Part shown: positions 57,403 to 64,000 of the stretch, piece after piece
Layout of the letters: the number at the start of each line of letters is the position of its first letter
Numbering within the stretch: the first letter of the stretch is position 1
NCBI GenBank assembly: GCA_002886105.1
Contig: CP025776.1
Location: 1,612,001-1,676,000 of the forward strand
Direction: 5' to 3'
From: Enterobacter sp. EA-1
GTDB taxonomy: Bacteria > Pseudomonadota > Gammaproteobacteria > Enterobacterales > Enterobacteriaceae
Length of the DNA: 64,000 nucleotides
Made by a program: the position numbers and the translations under genes
The notes under the pieces: generated by a model
What the model was told of the DNA's origin: nothing
Databases searched by the model: none
Seen by the model: only the letters and a program-made list of their open reading frames with translations

Positions 57403-57596
57403 TTGACAACGGCTTATACCACATCAATCCATTGATGCGTCTGGCCTTGTGGGTTGTTTGTATGTGCATGCATACAGTGCAATTTATTCAAAATTCGTCA
57501 CTTTATTCTTCAATGGTTTAACCCCTGGTTTTACCTTTTAAAAATCTTAAAAAGCACTAACTGATTTGTCACTTGTGCCAACATGGTGTAACTTGA
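57403..57596. other. Non-coding element head with inverted repeats
   Basis: No gene is seen. CATCAAT-CC-ATTGATG (57422-57437) is a perfect inverted repeat; TGTATG-TGCATG-CATACA (57459-57476) is another; one more TTTTACCTT occurs near 57530. These could be attachment-arm, origin or promoter sequences of the island. Confidence 0.45.
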
Positions 57597-57620
57597 TTTC
57601 ATACAAAATTTTGTATGAAA
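57597..57620. promoter_or_regulatory. Perfect 24-bp palindrome before the island ATPase gene
   Basis: TTTCATACAAAA (57597-57608) is followed at once by its complement TTTTGTATGAAA (57609-57620). The last bases run into the ribosome-binding site AAAGGTG of the ATPase gene (start 57630). It may be an operator for a dimeric repressor or an mRNA hairpin that hides the ribosome-binding site. No T-run follows, so it is not a terminator. Confidence 0.75.
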
Positions 57621-57629
57621 GGTGAATGC

Positions 57630-58893
57630 ATGAGTGTTTCTGCGATTTTAAGCTACAAATTTAAAAACATAGGGTCTTTCGGCGAAGAAGGTGCAGAGGT
57701 CTCTTTGACCACTACTAGTCGCGACCCAAAAAAAGAGCTGTTTAGAGATTGATGGTAAAAATGTCAACTTAGTTACGGCTATCATGGGGCAAACGCATCC
57801 GGGAAAACCACGGTGCTCAAACCGATCCCTTTCCTTTCATGGTTTTTTCTGAAATTCCATCATCAATAAATGAGGACATTTTAATTCAGGCAAACAGAGC
57901 TACAATGGCAGCCATAGAAATTGAAGTGGTATTTATTTTAGATGGTATAACCTATAAATACGAATTGAGAAATTATGAGGATTTAATACTTAACGAAAAT
58001 CTTTACTATAAAAAATGAAAATAATATATTTTCTTATGTTTTTAGACGATCTATTGACCAAGATTCATTTGTTGAGCATGTTGAACTTTTAGATGATATG
58101 TCTTTGAGTCGTGAGGAACAACTTAAAGTAATAAAATATAATTACCAAGAAAAACACGCCATCTTTAAACTGGGTAAAAGAAGGTATTAGAACTCCTTGT
58201 AATACTAGCATAATAGCATCAGCAAGAAGACTTAGTGATGAATTGGCTACAAAATAGCTGTATTTTTTGCAAGAGGAAACTACAATATCACTGCATGGGG
58301 ACGTTTACCTGCTGCATATGATAACCTTGAAACAAAGCTTGGGATTCTTTATAAAAACAAAGAGCTTTTCGAACAGGTTAGAAAAACATTATGTCAGTGG
58401 GATTTGGGTCTGTCAGATATAGAAATTGAAGAGCATAAGACCAAGAATGATAAGGGTATGGAAGATGTCGATTATCTTTTTATGGTGTTCATAAGCATAA
58501 GGAAAATAAATTCCATTTGCCGCTATATATGGAATCAGCAGGAACACAAGGAGCCTTGTCGCGTTTAGTAGATATATTCCTTTCTTTAAAAATGGAACCT
58601 ATGCTTTTATTGATGAATTAGGAGATGATCTTCATCCTAATATGATTAAACCTTTATTAGATCTTTTTACTAATAAGAGTACTAATCCTCATGGCGCACA
58701 ACTTGTATTCTCATGTCATAAGCCAGAGTTAATAAATTATCTTGGTAAGCAAAGAGTCTATTTATGTAGCAAAGTAGATAATGAAAGTGAGTGCTATCGG
58801 ATAGATGAATTTCCAGCGAGTGATGCCAGAACTGATGATAATTTAGCAGCGAAATATCTCGCTGGTGCATTTGGAGGCGTGCCAGAATTATGA
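57630..58893 (+). CDS. AAA family (SMC/ABC-type) ATPase, RloA/AbiLi-like
   Basis: About 420 aa ATPase, the probable sensor or energy module of a two-gene defence system. Start ATG 57630, six bases after AAAGGTG: MSVSAILSYKFKNIGSFGEEGAEVSL, the usual beta-hairpin opening of this class. Walker A GANASGKT is obtained by restoring one G at 57784-57787; a long insert follows (EDILIQANRATMAAIEIEVVFILDGITYKYEL...). The C-terminal half has the ABC-like signature MESAGTQGALSRLVDIF, Walker B with acidic pair YAFIDELGDDLHP and the switch His in LVFSCHKPEL. About seven indels (57750, 57784, 57840, 58010, 58170, 58255, 58480, 58575). Stop TGA 58891-58893 overlaps the next gene (ATGA). AT-rich, unlike its surroundings. 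Exact family needs a profile search. Confidence 0.85.
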
Positions 58894-59418
58894 GTGGTAA
58901 AAAAAATCGCCAAAGGAAAAATACTAGGATAATTGTTGGGGGAGGGTATTTCTGAACAGATTTTTTCTTCTCCGGCTAAAACATCTCTTTTATAAAAGGG
59001 GAGAGGAATTATATTGTTACGGTAGATCAAGCTGGGGGAGGCGATCCGAAATCAGTTCTAAGATTTTTGGAACATTACCAAGGCTCATTCGATAATAAAT
59101 ATATTCTCATTGATTCTGATCGGCCAGTTTCTGTCACAGTAAGCAAGTCAGCTACTGCTCAGGGTGTAAAAATAATTCAAAGCAATCCCCATTGTCTGGA
59201 AGGCATGTTACTTCGAACCTTGAATCTTAAAGCAAATGTTACTGATACATCTCAAGCTAAAGCTTTTTTTTACCCTAAAATTTGTCCTCGGTGAGGTATT
59301 AACTGATACCCGGTGTGAAAAACATATCACCATGGAAATGGTGCAAGCTCGCTTGAATAACAATAAAGATGAATACCATCTATTTTTCAAAGACTTAATT
59401 GATGTAATGACTAAATAG
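58890..59418 (+). CDS. RloB-like (AbiLii-type) protein
   Basis: About 175 aa protein starting at ATG 58890 (MSGKKNRQRKNTRIIV), translationally coupled to the ATPase. With one G removed from the run at 58938-58943 it reads VGEGISEQIFF, the RloB motif (usually CEGxTEx-YF); later come KYILIDSDRP (acidic strand end) and SNPHCLEGMLL (family NPxxExWLL). These acidic positions suggest a Toprim-like nuclease fold; that is inference. After a shift near 59278 it continues GEVLTDTRCEKHITMEMVQARLNNNKDEYHLFFKDLIDVMTK to TAG 59416-59418. RloB partners of AAA ATPases act in abortive infection (AbiL) in lactococci. The first Cys of the usual CEG is Gly here. Confidence 0.75.
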
Positions 59419-59505
59419 CAATAATTTCACCCATGCGGCACGCAAACCCAGTAGATATGATTCTCTGTATATATCCTTGTCGACTTTGCGTCACTGTGTG
59501 CCATC

Positions 59506-60394
59506 CTACTTTGTGGATCTGACCTGCCCCCGAGTTAGATACAACCTCCAGTTAGTAATGTCGGTTGGTTTTTCTTCATATTTCCCGTTTCGCCAGTCCG
59601 CTGCAAATTCAGCTGGCGTCAGGTAATCCAGCGATGAATGTGGACGGTACTCGTTATAATCCTGCCGCCAGTCATTAATCGTTTTCCCCGGCATAAGCAA
59701 TATCGCTGAACCAGTGCTCGTTCAGGCATTCATCTCTGAATCGTCCGTTAAAACTCTCAATAAATCCGTTCTGAGTCGGCTTGCCCGGCTGGATAAGCCG
59801 TAGTTCCACACCATGCTCAAAGGCCCATTGATCGAGCGCGCGGCAGGTAAATTCCGGGCCCTGATCGGTTCTTATTGTCGCCGGATAGCCCCGAAACAGC
59901 GCGATGCTGTCCAGAATACGCGTGACCTGAACGCCTGAAATACCGAAAGCAGCGGTGATCGTCAGACACTCCTTCGTGAAATCATCCACACAGGTCAGGC
60001 ACTTGATCCTGCGACCGTTGGCCAGTGCGTCCATAACGAAATCCATCGACCATGTCAGGTTCGGCGCATCCGGGCGCAGAAGCGGCAACCGTTCGGTCGC
60101 CAGCCCTTTACGGCGTCGTCTGCGTTTTATGCTCAGTCCATTAAGGTGGTAAATACGGTATACCCGCTTGTGATTGACGTGAAGGCCCTCCCGACGCAGC
60201 AGCTGCCAGATGCGCCGATAACCAAAACGTCTGCGTTCAAGCGCCAGCTCAGTAATACGCCCTGATAAATGTGCATCAGCAGATGGACGCCGAGAATCAT
60301 AACGGCAGGTCGACGGGGACAAACCTGTAAGCCTACAGGCACGACGTTGCGACAGATCAACACCACGGCTTCCCGCTTCTGGCCTGTCGTCAGT
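59506..60394 (-). CDS. IS3-family transposase OrfB (DDE integrase core)
   Basis: Catalytic part of the transposase. HTH_21 region: [51 protein letters not shown] core: [10 protein letters not shown] (first Asp), [11 protein letters not shown] (second Asp) and [23 protein letters not shown] (Glu), followed by [24 protein letters not shown]. The N-terminal join with OrfA lies around 60390 and there is a one-base shift near 60325 and another near 59690. As read the frame passes the inverted repeat and stops at 59506-59508; a TAA at 59535 in the next frame may be the natural end. Apart from indels it looks complete. Confidence 0.88.
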
Positions 60395-60709
60395 ACTTTC
60401 GCCCCAGAGTCACCTGAAGCGCCTCCTTATCCAGCATGGCTTCGGCAAGCAGCTTCTTGAGGCGGGTGTTCTCCTCTTCAAGAGATTTGGCCGCTTCACC
60501 TCAGGAACTTCCATGCCACCAAACTTCTTGCGCTAGGTGTAGAAAGTGGCATTTACGGCAGAGCTCACGGGCAGAAACTCCGGCTTCCGCTTCGGGGGAG
60601 AATACTGATGATCTGTTCGTCGGAAAACGCTTCTTCATGGGGATGTCCTCATGTGGCTTATGAAGACATCACTAACATCGGGGTGTGTTAATCAACGGGG
60701 AGCAGGTCA
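59520..60709 (-). mobile_element. IS3-family insertion sequence (IS407-like group)
   Basis: About 1.19 kb with terminal inverted repeats beginning TGACCTGCCCCCG at 59520 and TGACCTGCTCCCCG (complement of 60696-60709). It encodes OrfA and OrfB on the minus strand with overlapping ends, the usual arrangement for programmed -1 frameshifting. No target-site duplication is visible: the left flank ends GGATC, the right flank begins CAGGG. Confidence 0.88.
60390..60638 (-). CDS. IS3-family transposase OrfA (HTH)
   Basis: Small DNA-binding protein of about 88 aa. [29 protein letters not shown] is the HTH_Tnp_1 start, and [33 protein letters not shown] is the leucine-zipper end that overlaps OrfB. 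The middle is shifted by indels near 60565, 60535 and 60500. Start ATG 60638; stop TGA 60390-60392. An A-rich slippery stretch near the end is usual for OrfAB fusion but cannot be judged with this error rate. Confidence 0.85.
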
Positions 60710-60720
60710 CAGGGGTTTTA

Positions 60721-60843
60721 CCTTCATTTTACCTTGTTTTTACCTTTGCCAAATCGCAGGCATAAAAAACCAGCCTTAAGAGGCTGGTTTTTCAGGGGAA
60801 TTTTGGTCGGCACGAGAGGATTTGAACCTCCGACCCCTGACAC
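60721..60843. repeat. Right direct repeat (att) at the intact tRNA-Pro
   Basis: Second copy of the repeat at 57292-57402: TTTTACCTT motifs, CCAAATCGCAGGCAT, terminator stem and the last 40 bases of tRNA-Pro up to TGACAC. Here the sequence continues into the intact tRNA gene. Confidence 0.88.
60764..60792 (-). terminator. Terminator of tRNA-Pro
   Basis: AAACCAGCCT (60767-60776), loop of four, AGGCTGGTTT (60781-60790); read on the minus strand it ends in a run of T (60764-60769). A second copy lies at 57324-57353 in the left repeat. Confidence 0.85.
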
Positions 60844-60879
60844 CCCATGACAGTGCGCTACCAGCTGCGCTACGTGCCG
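60804..60879 (-). tRNA. proL: tRNA-Pro (GGG)
   Basis: 76 nt on the minus strand starting CGGCACGTAGCGCAGC and ending TCGTGCCGACCA with encoded CCA. The acceptor stem CGGCACG/CGTGCCG pairs fully, the T-arm carries GGTTCAAATCC and the anticodon loop is T-GGG-G, anticodon GGG for CCC codons. It lies upstream of nothing else on its strand and next to yejM, as proL in E. coli. Its 3' part is the integration site of the island. Confidence 0.95.
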
Positions 60880-60954
60880 ACATGTGGCGCTAATAGTGTT
60901 CTTTCATCGCTGAATGCAAGTGAAGGGCAAGCTGAGTGATTCATAATTAATCAA

Positions 60955-62717
60955 TCAGTTAGCGATAAAACGTTTTTCATCCGTCAGAACCTGCAGCAGC
61001 AAACTGAGCTGTGGTTTCTGTTCACGAAACTTCTCGCCCTGCGCATTCCGGTGCGGTAATTCCCGTTCTGATCGAGCACCAGCGTTATCTCAGGGGTGGT
61101 GATGGCCAGCGTATCGCCATTCGCCGCTGTGACCCAGTTATTGCGCCGCGTGGCGTTAAACAGATCCTGCCCCTGTGAGTACTCATTAGCCGGCGTGCTG
61201 ACATGCAGCAGGCGCTGCATCAGCGTGGTCATAATATCTTTATGATCCGTCAGCTTGTTGATGCGTTGAGCCGGTGTTCCCGGCCAGTGCACGACCAGCG
61301 GAACGTGCAGTCTGCTGCGCGACCAGTCGAAATTAGCGTCATCTTTGCCTTCTGGCATACCGCGACCGGCGGTGATAATCACCACGGTATCATCCAGCTT
61401 GCCGGACTCGCGCAGCGCATCCAGCACGCGGGCGATTTGCGCATCGACATCAGATGCGGCGCGACTGTATTTGCGGGCAAAGCCTTGCTGATTGCTGTCC
61501 AGTGCGGCGGTGCCATTCAGCGATACCCGGAGAACCAGCGGTTATCATCCTGCGCGTAGTGCCCCAGCCAGTTAATCCACTGATCGGCGGTTTGCTCATC
61601 ACTTTGTGGTTTTGCCACCGGCAGCGAGAAATCAGACAGTAGCGCCTGACGATAGAGCGGGCTGCTAAAGCCATCGGATGAGAACAGACCCAACTGATAA
61701 CCTTGCTGGTTGAAGGCGGTGATCAGCGCGGCCGGAATGCGCGCCGACAGCACGCCATCCATATAACTTGCCGAGATGCCGTAGAACAGGCCGAAATAGC
61801 CGCTATCTGCGGTATTGCCTGAACTCATATGCTGCGTAAACGCCACGTTTTGCTGCGCGAAACTGGCCAGTTGCGGCATCTGTTTTTCATACCGCGAATA
61901 GTTGAGGCCATCGACGGTAATCAGCAAGACGTTATGACCCGCGCCCATATCCTGATAGCGCAGGTCGCTTAATGGGTATTGAACCGAAACCGCTTCCGGA
62001 TTCCCTTGTTCCACCCGAGGGCGACGTTGATAATCCTGCGCATCCAGCAGCCCGTGTTTTTCCAGAAAACGACGCGCGGTCATAGGATAAGAGAGCGGCA
62101 GGTTGGCGCGCTGCATGGTAATAGGGCGATAAAAATTAGCGTCCGCCCAGATGTACATCACATGGGTGGCGACAAAGGCGACGAAAAGAAAGCGGCGACG
62201 GGTTTGGCATAATGGCGACGCCGGGTGAGGCTGCGCAGCTTTTGCCAGCTCCAGGGTCGCAAACAGCATCTCAATGAGCAGGATCACCGGCACGCTAATA
62301 AACATCAGTTGCCAGTCCCGCGCCATCTCATTTTGATCCGGGTTAATCACCAGTTCCCAGACGACAGGGTTAAGGTGCAGATGGAAACGGGTAAAGACTT
62401 CGCTATCGATAAGCAACAGCGTCATGCCGGCTGTCGCGAGGATCGCAGACAGCACCCGCATAAGCCGCTGCGACATCACAATAAAGGTCAGCGGAAAGAG
62501 GATCAGCAAATAGGCGGCGAACACCAGAAAGCTGAAATGCCCGGCAATGCTCAGGTACGAATAGAGGCGACCGGAGAGCGTGGTGGGCCAGTCGGCGACG
62601 AACAGATAGCGGCTACCCAGTACAATGGACAACAGAATGTTGAACAAAGCAAACCAGTGTCCCCAGCTAACCATCTGGGAGACTTTTTTCAAAGTAGCGC
62701 TGACGATTCGTCACCAT
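60955..62717 (-). CDS. yejM: Cardiolipin/LPS-sensing inner membrane protein YejM (PbgA)
   Basis: Essential-type inner membrane protein of 586 aa controlling LapB/LpxC turnover and so lipopolysaccharide amount. Five N-terminal helices (WFALFNILLSIVLGSRYLFVADW; FSFLVFAAYLLILFPLTFIV; LMRVLSAILATAGMTLLLIDSEVFTRFHLHLNPVVW) precede a periplasmic sulfatase-like domain: GHNVLLITVDGLNYSRYEKQMPQL, HMSSGNTADSGYFGLFYGISASYMDGVLS, TVVIITAGRGMPEG. Start ATG 62717; the first codons (VTNRQRYFEK) are followed by an A-run indel near 62690. Others near 62250, 62015, 61530, 61345 and 61045. It ends RFIAN at TGA 60955-60957. It is 18 bases downstream of yejL. Confidence 0.94.
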
Positions 62718-62735
62718 AAACTGTCGATATTTCCC

Positions 62736-62962
62736 TTAATGCGCTTTGTCGTCGCCAATTGACGATTGTAACGCCTGAGCAAACGACTTTGCGATAGCCT
62801 GACGCTGCGCAGGGGCGACGCTGGTATTAATCAGGTTCGTCACCATATTGCCCAAGACCATCAGGGACAGATCGGTCGGCGTTTTGTGTTTTCCAGCACG
62901 CTGGCAAGCTCACTGAGCAGTTGTTCAACGTGTTCATCGCTGTAACGGGAGATTTGTGGCAT
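62736..62962 (-). CDS. yejL: UPF0352 protein YejL
   Basis: 75-aa conserved protein of unknown function, alpha-helical: [27 protein letters not shown], then [44 protein letters not shown] at TAA 62736-62738. Start ATG 62962. One indel near 62885. It is cotranscribed with yejM and divergent from yejK across 136 bp. Confidence 0.93.
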
Positions 62963-63098
62963 AAATCGACATCAGTTTGTGTGTTCATGAAAGGGCAACA
63001 TATTACCGTAGCAACAGCTTTTTTCTGCTTTTTTATCTGCTGTTGCACAGTCGCGTTGGTGGTGGTTGGAATACCGCGGTCTAAAAGGAGAGTTTATC

Positions 63099-64000
63099 AT
63101 GAGTCTGGATATCAACCAGATTGCCCTGCATCAGCTTATCAAACGCGATGAGCAAACCCTCGAGCTGGTGCTGCGCGATTCTTTGCTGGAACCTACCGCG
63201 CCTGTTGGAAGAGATGGTCGAAGAGCTGCACCGGGTGTATAGCGCAAAAAATAAAGCTTACGGCCTGTTTAACGAAGAGAGTGAGCTGGCGCAGGCCCTG
63301 CGTTTGCAACGCCGAGGGTGAAGAGGAGTTTCTCGCCTTCAGCCGTGCGGCGACCGGGCGTTTACGTGATGAACTGGCGAAATATCCGTTTGCTGATGGC
63401 GGTATTGTCCTGTTTTGCCACTACCGTTACCCCGGCGGTGGAATATCTGCTGGTGGCGGTGCTGAACAACTTAAGCAGTATGCGCGTTAACGAGAATCTG
63501 GATATCAGCTCCACGCACTATCTTGATATTAATCATGCGGATATTGTGGCCCGTATCGATTTAACCGAGTGGGAAACGAACCCGGAGTCAACCCGTTACT
63601 TAACCTTCCTGAAAGGGCGGGTAGGGCGCAAGGTTGCCGATTTCTTTATGGATTTCCTTGGTGCCAGCGAAGGGCTGAACGCCAAAGCGCAAAACCGCGG
63701 TTTGTTGCAGGCGGTGGATGACTTTACCGCGCAGGCGGAACTGGATAAATCAGAGCGTCAGACCGTGCGCCAGCAGGTCTATACCTATTGCAACGAACAG
63801 CTGCAGGCGGGTGAGGAGATTGAATTAGCCTCGCTTTCAAAAGAACTGGCGGGCGTGAGCGAAGTGAGTTTCGAAGAGTTTACCGCCGGTCAGGGCTATG
63901 AGCTGGAAGAGAGCTTCCCGGCGGATCGCAGCACCTTGCGACAGCTTACCAAGTACGCGGGCAGCGGCGGCGGTCTCACCATCAATTTCGATGCATTACT
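63099..64000 (+). CDS. yejK: Nucleoid-associated protein YejK (partial)
   Basis: Nucleoid-associated protein (NdpA, 335 aa) that interacts with topoisomerases in E. coli; the C-terminal tenth is beyond the window. Start ATG 63099 ([32 protein letters not shown]) follows AAAAGGAG. Clear blocks: [126 protein letters not shown]. Indels near 63190, 63312 (CCAGG read as CCGAGG), 63432-63455 and 63485; the frame from about 63490 to the end is open. Confidence 0.94.

Larger units (their letters stand above)
57292..60843. mobile_element. Small tRNA-Pro genomic island with a defence operon
   Basis: The element is bounded by two copies of a direct repeat (57292-57402 and 60721-60843) containing the 3' part of tRNA-Pro(GGG). 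Between them lie a non-coding region rich in inverted repeats, the AAA ATPase/RloB-like operon (57630-59418) and an IS3-family element (59520-60709). The DNA from 57400 to 59500 is markedly AT-rich against the GC-rich backbone. No integrase gene is present, so the element is either a relic or a satellite moved in trans. Confidence 0.8.

Overview
The window is enterobacterial chromosome. Gene content and order (nuo - cheV - rnz/elaAB - menFDHBCE - nudI - yfaZ - yfaY - rhmRDTA - glpCBA/glpTQ - yfaE/nrdBA - ubiG - gyrA - rcsC/rcsBD - micF/ompC - apbE - ada/alkB - yojI - mqo ... proL - yejM/yejL/yejK) follow the E. coli/Salmonella backbone. Extra genes (cheV, an mgtE-type and a SulP-type transporter, a VIT-family and a cytochrome b561-like gene) make it an Enterobacteriaceae member other than E. 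coli; Enterobacter, Kosakonia or Leclercia relatives are my guess from memory of gene content, not from a search.

Almost every gene longer than about 400 bp is broken by one-base insertions or deletions, including essential ones (gyrA, nrdA, nrdB, ubiG). The changes fall in homopolymers and, strikingly, at positions where the protein demands CCAGG or CCTGG (Dcm sites). I treat them as base-calling errors on methylated DNA, not as pseudogenes. Gene coordinates below span from true start to true stop across the shifts; residue positions are counted on the repaired protein and are approximate.

Layout. 1-6463: distal half of the complex I operon (nuoH end to nuoN). 6541-9463: orphan chemotaxis adaptor CheV, RNase Z/BN, ElaA, ElaB. 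9546-16530: the menaquinone operon with mostly overlapping start/stop codons. 16588-19024: NudI, YfaZ, YfaY. 19223-23411: rhamnonate catabolism. 23449-30222: glycerol-3-phosphate regulon, anaerobic dehydrogenase glpABC divergent from glpTQ. 30262-33994: class Ia ribonucleotide reductase with its ferredoxin YfaE. 34339-37865: ubiG and gyrA. 37980-46173: Rcs phosphorelay, MicF RNA and the OmpC porin. 46278-53584: ApbE, the Ada/AlkB alkylation response, YojI exporter, Mg and anion transporters. 53857-57162: mqo, a remnant of a cation-diffusion facilitator, a VIT-family protein and a b561-like cytochrome. 60955-64000: yejM (pbgA), yejL, yejK.

The accessory part is 57292-60843. A direct repeat of about 110-120 bp carrying the 3' part of tRNA-Pro(GGG), its terminator and repeated TTTTACCTT motifs bounds a small AT-rich element. 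Its cargo is a two-gene operon: an SMC/ABC-type AAA ATPase (RloA/AbiLi-like) overlapping an RloB/AbiLii-like protein, very probably an abortive-infection defence module. A perfect 24-bp palindrome lies directly before the ATPase ribosome-binding site. No integrase is present; an IS3-family element occupies the place next to the intact tRNA where one would be expected. This is the most interesting part of the window.
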